Made by a program: the position numbers and the translations under genes. The notes beneath the pieces are model-generated. The model ran no database searches. It saw nothing but the letters and a program-made list of their open reading frames with translations, and had not been told where the DNA came from. This document shows, in pieces, positions 15,856-24,075 of a DNA stretch of 64,000 nt. This stretch comes from Flaviflagellibacter rhizophilus (GTDB lineage: Bacteria; Pseudomonadota; Alphaproteobacteria; Rhizobiales; Methylopilaceae), in assembly GCF_033898525.1 (NCBI RefSeq), contig NZ_JAXAFJ010000007.1, forward strand, positions 1 to 64,000. The letters run 5' to 3'. Within the stretch, counting starts at the first letter, position 1, and each line of letters starts with the position of its first letter.

Positions 15856-16941
15856 ATGAACATCATTCCGCAGGATGAACATCAGCGGATGGCGGCGGTG
15901 AAACGCTACGACATCCTGGACACGCCGCCTGATGGCGCCTTCGATCGCATCACCGCCATCGCGGCGCGAAGGTTCAGAACGCCCATTTCGATCATCAGTG
16001 TCGTCGATCACGACCGGATCTGGTTCAAGTCAGGTCATGGCGCTCCGGTGAGTCAGATCCCGCGTGATCCGGGCTTGTGCGCCTCGGCAATTCTGACCCC
16101 GGATGCGTACGTTCTGACCGACGCCAAGGTGGATCCGCGCTCCATGACGAACCCCCTGGTCGCTGGCGAAATGGGCCTCCGCTTTTACGCGGGGGCACCG
16201 CTGCGCACCTATGACGGCTACAATCTCGGAACATTGTGCGTTCTCGATACCGAACCGCGGACCATCGATCAGGATCAGATCGACGATCTCAAGGATCTCG
16301 CTTCTGTCGTAATGGACCAGCTTGAACTCAGGCGCTCCGCACGGGTCGCGATCGAACGTTCTCGCCTCATGGCCCGCGAGATCGATCATCGGGTCATGAA
16401 CAGCCTGCAATTCGTCTCCAGCATGCTCTTGATGCAAAGCCGGACAAGTGGCGGGACTGACGCGGCGGGCGAGTTGAAGATGGCCGCGAACAGGGTTGCT
16501 GCTGTGGCTCAGGTACACCGCAACTTCTACTCTGATGCCGCCGGCTACGTGGAATGCCTGACGTTTCTGCGTCGTTTGTGCGCCGATCTCTCGGCGATTC
16601 TCGGGAAGGAGATCACCGTCTCCGGCGAACCCATCGAACTTCCTTCGGTGCAGATCCAGCCCGTCGGCTTGATCGTCAATGAACTCGTGACCAATGCCGC
16701 GAAGCACGGTGAAGGAAAGATCGGGGTCTCGTTCCGGATCTCGGACGATCAGTGCGAGCTGAGCGTCTGCGACGAAGGAGCAGGATTGGCTGAGGATTAC
16801 GATGCATCTTCGCCAGCCGGACTTGGGATGAAGGTGGTGAAAGCCCTCTCGCAACAGCTCAATGGCCAGCTGACAGCCGGTGCGGCTTCCTCGGCTTCGG
16901 GCTCCTGCTTCAAGGTACTCTTCCCGAAGTCTGAAGCCTAG
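15856..16941 (+). CDS. GAF-domain sensor histidine kinase (HisKA_2/HWE type)
   Basis: A soluble signalling kinase of 361 residues with no membrane segment. A GAF domain occupies about residues 10-160 (FDRITAIAARRFRTPIS, CASAILTPDAYVLTDA, GTLCVLDTEPR). The phosphoacceptor region AREIDHRVMNSLQFVSSML carries H178, typical of the HisKA_2/HWE class, which often feeds the PhyR general stress pathway in alphaproteobacteria. The ATPase domain has the N-box LIVNELVTNAAKHG and a G-box around SPAGLGMKVVKAL. ATG 15856 follows GAAGGA; an upstream GTG (15838) and ATG (15850) precede or overlap that site. No response regulator lies next to it, so the partner is encoded elsewhere. Confidence 0.88.
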   Translation: MNIIPQDEHQRMAAVKRYDILDTPPDGAFDRITAIAARRFRTPISIISVVDHDRIWFKSGHGAPVSQIPRDPGLCASAILTPDAYVLTDAKVDPRSMTNPLVAGEMGLRFYAGAPLRTYDGYNLGTLCVLDTEPRTIDQDQIDDLKDLASVVMDQLELRRSARVAIERSRLMAREIDHRVMNSLQFVSSMLLMQSRTSGGTDAAGELKMAANRVAAVAQVHRNFYSDAAGYVECLTFLRRLCADLSAILGKEITVSGEPIELPSVQIQPVGLIVNELVTNAAKHGEGKIGVSFRISDDQCELSVCDEGAGLAEDYDASSPAGLGMKVVKALSQQLNGQLTAGAASSASGSCFKVLFPKSEA

Positions 16942-17024
16942 GCTTGCACCTGCGGGTCGGGGCCAGAGAGGCTCGTTTCATTTCCGGGGTGGCTGTTGGA
17001 AAAGCCTCCCGGTTGAACTCGCGG

Positions 17025-17609
17025 TCATTGCGCCGTGGCTTGGGACGGTGGCACGCGGCCCAGCACCCGAACCCCTTCACCGGCAACACGGACCACGATC
17101 ATTTCGCCGGATGCTGGGAACACGCCCGTCAATGCGGTGATGTTGACCTGATGGGTCACCAGGATCGCCCGTTCGCCTAGCTTGTCGAGCGCTGCCAGTT
17201 TGCGGCTCACCTCTCGGGACTGCTTCCCTGCCGTGTCCTGTACGGAGAAGAACGAGTTCAGGGCGGGGTATTCCACGGCCGCTCCGAGGCCAAGCAGGGA
17301 TGCCGTCTGTGCCGCCCGGCACCATTGGCTCGACAAGACGCGCTCGATCCGGATGCCGCGATCCCTGATCGCTTGTCCGATGCGTCGTGCCTGATCCCGA
17401 CCCTGCTCCGAGAGGTTGCGCTGGGTCGAGCAGTCGCCGATCCGGAAATTGGGCGGGTCCCCGACGCCGGGCGCTTCGGCGTGTCGCATCAGGATGTGCG
17501 TTCCCGGATTTCCGAGCTTGCTCCACGCATCTCCCTGGGCCCGGGCACCGGCTGAAAATGCAAGAGCGACGGTCAAGATCGCTACGATCGTCAGGAAGGT
17601 CTTCTTCAT
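17025..17609 (-). CDS. Secreted histidine phosphatase family protein
   Basis: A 194-residue phosphoglycerate-mutase-like phosphatase with a signal peptide (MKKTFLTIVAILTVALAFSA, cleavage near ARA-Q), so probably periplasmic. The catalytic motif is LMRHAEA (RHG variant RHA), with later RVLSSQWCRAAQTA and the second histidine in ILVTHQVNITALTG. The family removes phosphate from small molecules or phospho-sugars; the substrate here is unknown. I start at MKK (17609), because GGAGG stands ten bases before it; an ATG three codons upstream lies almost on that site. The gene is isolated on the minus strand between a kinase and the IDH-like gene. Confidence 0.85.
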   Translation of the reverse strand: MKKTFLTIVAILTVALAFSAGARAQGDAWSKLGNPGTHILMRHAEAPGVGDPPNFRIGDCSTQRNLSEQGRDQARRIGQAIRDRGIRIERVLSSQWCRAAQTASLLGLGAAVEYPALNSFFSVQDTAGKQSREVSRKLAALDKLGERAILVTHQVNITALTGVFPASGEMIVVRVAGEGVRVLGRVPPSQATAQ

Positions 17610-17748
17610 TCCGCCCATGCCTCCCGGATTCGCCAGCGAAGGCGCCCAGGAAGCGAGATGGAGCGGTGAAGCTCGGAAGGAAGAGACGGCGGCATGAAGG
17701 GGAGGGGTGCCACCCGCCCCTTTCTTGATCGGCGAGGTGAAGTCCTGC

Positions 17749-18774
17749 CTATCTGAGACGGTTGATGAGAGCTTCGGCGAACTCTGCGGTTCCTGTCGTA
17801 CCGCCGAGATCGCGGGTCTTCTTGTCCGAGTTCAGCGTCTCGCCCAGTGCAGCCCGGATGCGCGTCGCCTTCTCGTTCTGCCCCACATGGTCGAGCATCA
17901 GCGCGGCGGCGAGCAGCATGGCTGTGGGGTTGGCCACGCCCTTGCCGGCGATGTCCGGTGCCGAACCGTGCACGGCCTCGAAGATGGCGGCCTTGTCGCC
18001 GATATTGGCGCCCGGCGCGAGGCCGAGGCCGCCGACGAGGCCGGCGATCTCGTCCGACAGTATGTCGCCGAACATGTTGGTGGTGACGATCACGTCGAAC
18101 TGCGAGGGGTCGAGCACCAGCTGCATGGCGCAGGCATCCACGATCCGGTCGTCCATCTCGACCCGGCCGGCATAGTCAGCTGCCACCTCGCGTGCCGTCT
18201 CCAGGAAGATGCCCGTCAACATCTTCAGGATGTTGGCTTTGTGTACGACCGTCACCTTCTTGCGGCCGAGGCGGGCGGCCATGTCGAAGGCGTAGCGCAG
18301 CACGCGGCGTGAGCCCTCGCGGGTGTTGATGCCGGACGCGATGGCCATGCCATGCGGGTCGTCGCCCACGCGCACATAGTGCTCCAGCCCCACATAGAAG
18401 CCTTCGAGGTTCTCGCGCACGAGGATGAGGTCGATGTCCTCGTAGCGGCCGCCGCGCACGATGGTCAGGCCGGGGCGGACATTGGCGTAGAGGTCGAATT
18501 CGGCGCGAAGCTGCACATTGACGGAGCGGAAGCCGGTGCCGATCGGCGTCGTCAGCGGGCCTTTCAGAGCCAGACCGTTCTGCCGAATGGAGGCGAGTGT
18601 TTCCTTTGGCAGCGGCTCGCCGTGCGCCTCGATGGCAGCCATGCCACCCAGCTGCACATCCCAGTCGAAGCCCGCATCCACGGCGTCGAGCACGCGCACC
18701 ACGGCGTCGGTGATCTCGGGTCCGATGCCGTCGCCGGGGATAAGCGTGGCGGGGAGGCGGGACTTGCTCGACAT
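17749..18774 (-). CDS. NAD-type isocitrate/isopropylmalate dehydrogenase family protein
   Basis: A beta-decarboxylating dehydrogenase of 341 residues. The N-terminus LPATLIPGDGIGPEI, substrate loop ANVRPGLTIVRGG, RENLEGFYVGLEH and catalytic KANILKM are family hallmarks; the metal site is NMFGDILSDEIAGL and the cofactor loop is GSAPDIAGKGVANPTA. The layout resembles mitochondrial-type NAD isocitrate dehydrogenase, but homoisocitrate, tartrate/malate or isopropylmalate activity cannot be excluded. ATG 18774 follows AAAGGA; thirteen codons upstream are rejected. It diverges from the five-gene importer operon and may share its control region, suggesting it acts on the imported acid or its product. 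Confidence 0.88.
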   Translation of the reverse strand: MSSKSRLPATLIPGDGIGPEITDAVVRVLDAVDAGFDWDVQLGGMAAIEAHGEPLPKETLASIRQNGLALKGPLTTPIGTGFRSVNVQLRAEFDLYANVRPGLTIVRGGRYEDIDLILVRENLEGFYVGLEHYVRVGDDPHGMAIASGINTREGSRRVLRYAFDMAARLGRKKVTVVHKANILKMLTGIFLETAREVAADYAGRVEMDDRIVDACAMQLVLDPSQFDVIVTTNMFGDILSDEIAGLVGGLGLAPGANIGDKAAIFEAVHGSAPDIAGKGVANPTAMLLAAALMLDHVGQNEKATRIRAALGETLNSDKKTRDLGGTTGTAEFAEALINRLR

Positions 18775-18876
18775 GGCGTTCCTTTCAGGTCCGGATGCGG
18801 TCAGGCGCCGCATATGGGCTTCATCGCAGAGGCCAAATCCGGCGTCAACGAGGTTTGACCACCTGGCGAACGCATG

Positions 18877-18910
18877 CTAACCAATATGCAATAAAATAAA
18901 AATTGGTTAG
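18877..18910. promoter_or_regulatory. Inverted-repeat operator in the divergent promoter region
   Basis: CTAACCAAT (18877-18885) and ATTGGTTAG (18902-18910) form a perfect 9-bp inverted repeat with a 16-base AT-rich spacer, immediately before the importer operon. A TTGACC -35-like hexamer lies at 18855-18860 with a TAACCA -10-like hexamer 17 bases later, so the left arm would overlap the -10. The GntR/FCD regulator at 23274 is the natural candidate ligand-responsive repressor. Confidence 0.6.
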
Positions 18911-18923
18911 GGAGATGGACGTT

Positions 18924-19922
18924 ATGGGCATTATGGGCGCTTGTGTCTTTCGCAGTGCAGCCAGCCTCCTCGCGGCTGCTTCCGTCACGGCTCTTCTCGC
19001 CGGCTCTGCCATGGCCGGTACGGTCAAGGTTGCCTTCGGCGACATCGCCAGCGTGGAACAGCTGAACCTCTTGATCGCCTTCGAACGTGCCAAGGAGCGC
19101 GGCGTCGATGTGCAGACCACCTTCTTCAAGTCCGAGGACCTCGCGGCACAGGCCGTGGTGGGCCGGCAGGCCGATGTGGGCATCGGCACGCCCTATGCGC
19201 TGCTGCAGAAGGTGAAGGCGCCGATCCGCCTGTTCTACCAGATCAGCAATCTGCGCTTCTATCCGGTGGTCAACACCGAGTTCTACAAGGACTGGAAGGA
19301 CCTCGACGGTCAGGAATTCGCCGTTCACTCGCGCGGCTCCGGCACGGAAGCCATCATGAACCTGATGGCGCAGAAGCACGGCATCAAGTTCTCCAAGCTG
19401 TCCTATGTCCCGGGAGCCGAAGTTCGCGCCGGCGCTCTGCTGCAGGGCAATGTGAAGGCCACCATCATCGATTCCTCCGCGCTCCGGCTGGTGAAGGAAA
19501 AGGGCGGCGACAAGTACAAGGCGCTGGAGATGGGCGACATCAACGCCTCCGACGAAGCGCTCTATGCCAACACCGCCTTCCTCGAAAGCAGCGCCAACGA
19601 TGTGCAGATCCTGGTCGAGGAACTGCTGAAGACGCAGCGCGAGATCAACAAGGATCCGAAGAGCGTTGTTGCGCTACGCGCCAAGTACAAGCTGCTGCCC
19701 GATCTTCCGAAGGATTTGGAAGGTGAGGTCGAACCCTATTTCGAGGATGCCGTCTCGGCGAAGCTTTATCCCGACGATGGCGGCAGCGCCGCGGCTGTGA
19801 AGAGCGATTTCGAGTTCTACACCGTCGCCGGGCAGCTGAAGGGCGACGCTGGCCAGCTGAAGGCCGAGGACTTCTGGAGCTTCCAGCCGCTCGAGAAGGC
19901 GCGCGCCGCGCTCGGCTCCTGA
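18924..19922 (+). CDS. ABC transporter substrate-binding protein
   Basis: A periplasmic receptor of 332 residues in the NitT/TauT group. The signal peptide (MGIMGACVFRSAASLLAAAS, continuing to a likely AMA-G cleavage site) is followed by VKVAFGDIASVEQLNLLIAFERAKERG and a ligand-binding stretch VVGRQADVGIGTPYALLQKVKAPIRLF. ATG 18924 lies eight or nine bases after GGGAG; ATG 18915 overlaps that site. It is the first gene of an operon with two permeases, an ATPase and an FAH-fold hydrolase. The substrate is unknown; the last gene points to an organic acid, possibly aromatic-derived. Confidence 0.9.
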   Translation: MGIMGACVFRSAASLLAAASVTALLAGSAMAGTVKVAFGDIASVEQLNLLIAFERAKERGVDVQTTFFKSEDLAAQAVVGRQADVGIGTPYALLQKVKAPIRLFYQISNLRFYPVVNTEFYKDWKDLDGQEFAVHSRGSGTEAIMNLMAQKHGIKFSKLSYVPGAEVRAGALLQGNVKATIIDSSALRLVKEKGGDKYKALEMGDINASDEALYANTAFLESSANDVQILVEELLKTQREINKDPKSVVALRAKYKLLPDLPKDLEGEVEPYFEDAVSAKLYPDDGGSAAAVKSDFEFYTVAGQLKGDAGQLKAEDFWSFQPLEKARAALGS

Positions 19923-19937
19923 GCCGGAGGCGTGACC

Positions 19938-20774
19938 ATGAGCCTCGATCTCGTGACCAATCCCAGCCAGCCGCAGGCGAAGGCCGCCGGACTGGCTCCG
20001 TCGGGCGGCAAGTCCTGGGCAGGATCCATCCTGCTCTGGCGCCTGGCCTCCATCGCGCTGTTCTGCGGTCTCTGGGAGATCGCGGGACGCATTCCCATCA
20101 ATGTGGCGTTCCCGCCGTTTTCCGATGTCGTCGCGGCATTCGGTCGGCTGGTCGCTGACGGGTCCCTGCCGTCGGCTTTCCTCGTGACGCTTCAGCCGCT
20201 CGTCATCGGCATCGTGGTGTCGGCCGTGGTTGGCGTCTCCGTCGGCGTGGCGATGGGGCTCCGCAAGGAGTTCGAATGGGCGGGAGTCCCCGTCTTCGTC
20301 GTCATGCAGGCGGCGCCCATGGCCGCTTTGATCCCGCTCATCACCTTCGTCTACGGCATCGGCCTGACGGCCAAGGTGCTGGCGGTCATCATGCTGGCGC
20401 TGCCGGTCATCGCTCTCAACGGCTACAAGGCGGTCAGCAATGTCAGCCCCTCGCTGCGCGCGATGTGCCGGTCCTTCCTCGGCAATTCGCGGCAGGACAT
20501 CTTCAAGATCGTGCTGCCCGATGCCAGCCCCATGATCTTTGCGGGGCTGCGGCTGGGCATCTCCGCGGGCTTTGTCGGCGTGGTGCTGGCCGAACTGCTC
20601 ATCACGCCTACGGGCGTGGGCGACCTCATCACCTATCACCGCTCGGTGGCGGACTACGCCGAGATGTATGCCGTGATCGCCACCATCATCATCTTCTCCG
20701 CCGTCGTCGTCAGCCTGCTGGAACGCGCCGAGATCGTCTTGTTCCGGCCTGAAAAGAGGGAGCTTTCCGCATGA
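19938..20774 (+). CDS. ABC transporter permease, first of two
   Basis: An inner-membrane permease of 278 residues. After a cytoplasmic N-terminus of about 35 residues there are about six hydrophobic segments; the coupling loop is ALNGYKAVSNVSPSLRAMCR followed by LPDASPMIFAGLRLGISAGF. ATG 19938 stands seven bases after GGAGG. A second, different permease (21586-22344) in the same operon implies a heterodimeric channel. The stop overlaps the ATPase start (ATGA, 20771-20774). Confidence 0.91.
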   Translation: MSLDLVTNPSQPQAKAAGLAPSGGKSWAGSILLWRLASIALFCGLWEIAGRIPINVAFPPFSDVVAAFGRLVADGSLPSAFLVTLQPLVIGIVVSAVVGVSVGVAMGLRKEFEWAGVPVFVVMQAAPMAALIPLITFVYGIGLTAKVLAVIMLALPVIALNGYKAVSNVSPSLRAMCRSFLGNSRQDIFKIVLPDASPMIFAGLRLGISAGFVGVVLAELLITPTGVGDLITYHRSVADYAEMYAVIATIIIFSAVVVSLLERAEIVLFRPEKRELSA

Positions 20775-21577
20775 TCGCCGCCGTCATGACGCGCCCGCGC
20801 GAAGTCGCCCCCGTGGCACCCGAGGCCAGTGTCGAGGTGCGGGACCTGTGCAAGGTCTACCCCACGGGCACCGAGGCCCTTCGGGGCATCAACCTCACCT
20901 TCCCCAAGGGGCAGTTCACAAGCCTGCTGGGCCCCTCCGGCTGCGGCAAGACCACGCTGCTCAAGATCATCGCCGGCCTCGTGCCCGCGACCTCTGGGGA
21001 GGTGGTCGTCAATGGCCGGACGGTTACGAAGCCGGGACCGGAACGGGCTTTCGTGTTCCAGGACTTTGCGCTGATGCCCTGGGCAACGGTGCTGCGCAAC
21101 GCGGCCTTCGGGTTGGAATTACGTGGCGTGGCGCGGAGTGAGCGGGAGGCGACCGCAAAGCACTACATCGACCAGGTCGGCCTCGCCGGGTTCGAGAACC
21201 GCTACCCGCACGAACTCTCGGGCGGCATGCGGCAGCGCGTCGGCCTTGCGCGAGCCCTGGCCGTCAAGGCGGACGTGCTCCTCCTGGACGAACCCTTCAG
21301 CGCGGTGGACGAGCAGAACCGCCGCAAGTTCCAGGAAGATCTCCTGCAACTCAGGCAGGTCGAGAACAAGACTTTGATCTTCGTGACGCACTCCATCGAG
21401 GAGGCGGTCTACCTGTCGGACCGCATCGTGCTGCTGTCGCCGCGCCCGGGCCGGGTGTCGGACATCATCGAGCCAAAGATCTCGCGCGAGCGCAGTCCCG
21501 AAGACATCCGCCGCGATCCGGAATATCTCGACATCGTCGAGGATATCTGGCGCGGCCTGCGCAACTACGCGGATTGA
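20771..21577 (+). CDS. ABC transporter ATP-binding protein
   Basis: The cytoplasmic ATPase of the five-gene importer, 268 residues. It shows Walker A GPSGCGKTT, Q-loop FVFQDFALMPW, signature LSGGMRQR, Walker B VLLLDEPFSAVD and switch histidine in IFVTHSIEEAVYLSD. It starts inside the stop of the first permease and ends nine bases before the second, so all are translated from one message. It is clearly related to the ATPase at 11660, yet the two operons have opposite gene order and different promoters, which argues against a recent duplication. Confidence 0.93.
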   Translation: MIAAVMTRPREVAPVAPEASVEVRDLCKVYPTGTEALRGINLTFPKGQFTSLLGPSGCGKTTLLKIIAGLVPATSGEVVVNGRTVTKPGPERAFVFQDFALMPWATVLRNAAFGLELRGVARSEREATAKHYIDQVGLAGFENRYPHELSGGMRQRVGLARALAVKADVLLLDEPFSAVDEQNRRKFQEDLLQLRQVENKTLIFVTHSIEEAVYLSDRIVLLSPRPGRVSDIIEPKISRERSPEDIRRDPEYLDIVEDIWRGLRNYAD

Positions 21578-21585
21578 GGCCCGAC

Positions 21586-22344
21586 ATGACCATCGCCGGC
21601 TACCGCATTCCGCCTCTCGCCTCGCTGCTCTTCTGGGCCGTCATCTGGGAGATCGTCGGGCATCTCGGCATCGTCTTCCTGTTCCCGCCGCTGAGTTCCG
21701 TCGTCATGGAGCTTGGGCAGGTGGTGGGTTCCTCCACCTTCCTCGGTGCGGCCTGGATGACGGTGGAGAGCTTCGTGCTCGGCCTTCTCCTCGCCATCGC
21801 CGTGGGGGTTCCGATGGGGCTCCTGATGGGGCGCTTCAACGCAGCCGACAAACTGCTCGGCATGTGGGTCAACCTGTTCGTCTCGGCGCCTCTGTCGGCG
21901 CTGGTGCCCATCATCATGATCCTGTTCGGCATGGGGCAAGCCACGATCATCGTCACCGTCTTCATGTTCGCGGTCTGGATCATCGTGCTCGACACCCGCG
22001 CCGGCGTGCGCGACGTGCCCAACTCGCTGAACGAGATGGCGCGCTCCTTCGGGGCGTCCGGCTGGCAGCAGCTCACGAAGATCACGCTTCTGGCCGCGCT
22101 GCCTGAAATCCTCGCCGGCATCCGCCTGGGTGTCGTGCGCGGCGTGAAGGGCGTCGTCATCGGCCAGCTGCTCGTGTCCATCGTCGGGCTCGGAGAACTG
22201 TTCGAACTGTATTCCCGCAACTTCCTCATGGAGGAGTTCTGGGCTTTGACGCTCATCGTCTTCGCCTTTGCCCTTGGCGCGGCCGAACTTATCGCCATCC
22301 TCGAACGCAAGATCGATTTCTACGCTGGAGTACGACACGGATGA
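21586..22344 (+). CDS. ABC transporter permease, second of two
   Basis: An inner-membrane permease of 252 residues with about six hydrophobic spans. It has SLNEMARSFGASGWQQLTKITLLAALP as the coupling segment, then EILAGIRLGVVRGVKGVVIGQ. It is only distantly similar to the permease at 19938, consistent with two half-channels. ATG 21586 is used; a TTG four codons upstream overlaps the end of the ATPase gene and has no better ribosome site. The stop overlaps the next ATG (ATGA at 22341-22344). Confidence 0.9.
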   Translation: MTIAGYRIPPLASLLFWAVIWEIVGHLGIVFLFPPLSSVVMELGQVVGSSTFLGAAWMTVESFVLGLLLAIAVGVPMGLLMGRFNAADKLLGMWVNLFVSAPLSALVPIIMILFGMGQATIIVTVFMFAVWIIVLDTRAGVRDVPNSLNEMARSFGASGWQQLTKITLLAALPEILAGIRLGVVRGVKGVVIGQLLVSIVGLGELFELYSRNFLMEEFWALTLIVFAFALGAAELIAILERKIDFYAGVRHG

Positions 22345-23063
22345 CAAACGCTGCCACCATCGACACCGTGCGCGACGCCGAATACGTCGTCGCCCCTCCG
22401 CCGCTTCCCACGCTTCCGGTGCGCGGCACCTCGGCCGTCTATCCGGTGCGGCGCGTCTACTGCGTCGGCCGCAACTATGCCGCCCATGCCATTGAGATGG
22501 GGCATGATCCCAACAAGGAGCCGCCCTTCTTCTTCCAGAAGAACCCCGACAACATCATCCTCAGCGGCGAGCCCTTTCCCTATCCGTCGATGACCAGCGA
22601 CGTGCATTTCGAGATCGAGATGGTGGTGGCTCTGGGGAAGGGTGGCACCAACATCCCGGTGGAGAGCGCACTGGACCATGTCTACGGCTACGGTGTCGGC
22701 CTCGACATGACCCGCCGCGACCTGCAGGGCGAGGCCAAGGATCTCCGGCGCCCGTGGGAAGTGGGCAAGGCGTTCGAGGCGTCCGCGCCGTGCAGCGAAC
22801 TGGTGCCGGCCTCCGAGATCGGCCACCCCGATCAGGGCGCCATCTGGCTCGATGTCAACGGCGAGCGCCGCCAGGCCGGCGACCTCAACCAGCTGATCTG
22901 GAAGGTGCCGGAGATGATCTCCTACCTTTCGGGCCTGTTCGAGCTGGCGCCGGGAGACATCATCATGTCAGGCACGCCGGCAGGCGTCGGGCCGATCCAG
23001 AAGGGCGACGTCATGCACGGCCATGTGGATGGCGTCGGAGACCTGCACACAGCCGTAGTCTGA
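22341..23063 (+). CDS. Fumarylpyruvate hydrolase-like FAH family protein
   Basis: A 240-residue FAH-fold hydrolase. Characteristic are YCVGRNYAAHAIEMGHDP, PPFFFQKNPDNI, the metal motif HFEIEMVVALGKGG, GYGVGLDMTRRDLQ and the C-terminal GDIIMSGTPAGVGP. This set resembles the fumarylpyruvate/acylpyruvate hydrolases of the gentisate pathway more than true fumarylacetoacetase. It is translationally coupled to the upstream permease, so it probably acts on the imported compound. No ring-cleavage dioxygenase is encoded nearby, so the pathway assignment is tentative. Confidence 0.85.
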   Translation: MTNAATIDTVRDAEYVVAPPPLPTLPVRGTSAVYPVRRVYCVGRNYAAHAIEMGHDPNKEPPFFFQKNPDNIILSGEPFPYPSMTSDVHFEIEMVVALGKGGTNIPVESALDHVYGYGVGLDMTRRDLQGEAKDLRRPWEVGKAFEASAPCSELVPASEIGHPDQGAIWLDVNGERRQAGDLNQLIWKVPEMISYLSGLFELAPGDIIMSGTPAGVGPIQKGDVMHGHVDGVGDLHTAVV

Positions 23064-23068
23064 GCATA

Positions 23069-23105
23069 CCGGCGGCAGGCGGCTCGGGCAGCCACCTGCC
23101 GCCGG
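23069..23105 (+). terminator. Strong hairpin after the importer operon
   Basis: CCGGCGGCAGG and CCTGCCGCCGG form an 11-bp stem, extended past one mismatch by GGCT/AGCC around a 5-base loop. There is no T run directly after it, so it may act as a transcript 3'-end stabiliser or Rho-assisted terminator. Confidence 0.5.
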
Positions 23106-23166
23106 ATCCCCGGCAAACCAATCAGCGGATTGCGAGCACCCATTTTTGCCGGCACAGGCGCTGGAT

Positions 23167-23199
23167 GCATACCGGTTCATCGGCTTTACCGGTTTATGC
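23167..23199. promoter_or_regulatory. Inverted repeat upstream of the second GntR gene
   Basis: GCATACCGGT (23167-23176) faces ACCGGTTTATGC (23188-23199), an inverted repeat with a two-base offset in one arm. A smaller CAATC / GATTG repeat lies at 23119-23132. These are candidate autoregulatory sites for the GntR gene. Confidence 0.35.
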
Positions 23200-23273
23200 G
23201 GTCCGAGACCTGCCCTAGACCGGCATGCGAGATGCATGTGTCCGCAGACAGGCGGAGGAACCTGTACCCGACG

Positions 23274-23981
23274 ATGAACGAGATGTTTGCGCCAGTTGAG
23301 CCCGCGGAAGGCAAGCAGGACTACGCTGCGGCGCTGACGCAGCTGCGCGCCTTCGTGGCCCAGAAGGAGATGGAGTCGAACACCCGGCTGCCGTCGGAGC
23401 GCGAGCTTTGCGAGAGCCTTGGCGTGTCGCGGGGCGAGTTGCGGAAGGCCTTGGCGATCCTCGAATCCGAGGGGCAGGTCTGGCGCCATGTCGGCAAGGG
23501 CACATTCGTCGGCCAGCGGCCGCTGGAGGACATCGGCGACGTCACGGCGCTGACCAGCCAGACCAATCCGTCCGAAGTGATGCGGGCTCGGCTTCTCATC
23601 GAGCCCGCCATCTGCCGGGAGGCCGCGCTCAATGCCACTTCGACCGACATCCTTGAGATGCGGCTTTGCCTTGTGCGGGCGCGCGAGGCGCACACCTGGC
23701 GCCAGTACGAGAACTGGGACAACCGCTTCCACCGGTCCATCGTTCAGGGCGCCCGCAACAATCTGCTGGTCGGGTTGTTCGACACGCTGAATGCGGTGCG
23801 GCGGGCGGTGGTCTGGGGACGTCTCCGGCCCAACAACAACGCGCCGGAACCATCCCATCACTCCTTCGCGGAACATGACGCAATTGTCGCCGCGATCGAA
23901 ACCCGCGACATCGAAAAAGCCGGATCGGCCATGCAGACGCACCTGATGTCGGTGGAGCGCAAGCTCAGGGCAGGGGATTGA
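23274..23981 (+). CDS. GntR family regulator, FCD subfamily
   Basis: A DNA-binding regulator of 235 residues. The winged helix-turn-helix includes LPSERELCESLGVSRGELRKALAILESEG and KGTFVGQRP; the C-terminal FCD domain contains MRARLLIEPAICREAAL, the metal/ligand region WDNRFHRSIVQGARNNLLVGL and HHSFAEHDAIVAAIETRD. The frame is open to 23130, but the extra residues look unlike protein and run through the inverted repeat. ATG 23274 follows GGAGGAA by 13 bases; ATG 23232 is an alternative. It lies just downstream of the five-gene importer operon and is the likely regulator of that operon and of the divergent IDH-like gene. Confidence 0.88.
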   Translation: MNEMFAPVEPAEGKQDYAAALTQLRAFVAQKEMESNTRLPSERELCESLGVSRGELRKALAILESEGQVWRHVGKGTFVGQRPLEDIGDVTALTSQTNPSEVMRARLLIEPAICREAALNATSTDILEMRLCLVRAREAHTWRQYENWDNRFHRSIVQGARNNLLVGLFDTLNAVRRAVVWGRLRPNNNAPEPSHHSFAEHDAIVAAIETRDIEKAGSAMQTHLMSVERKLRAGD

Positions 23982-24075
23982 GGGCTTCAGCAACGGCACA
24001 CGGCGCTTGCGCGCAATCAATATCGGCGGTTGCGGACGGAGCAAAAGGCGAGTCACCAGAGTTTAGGCTGGCGCG

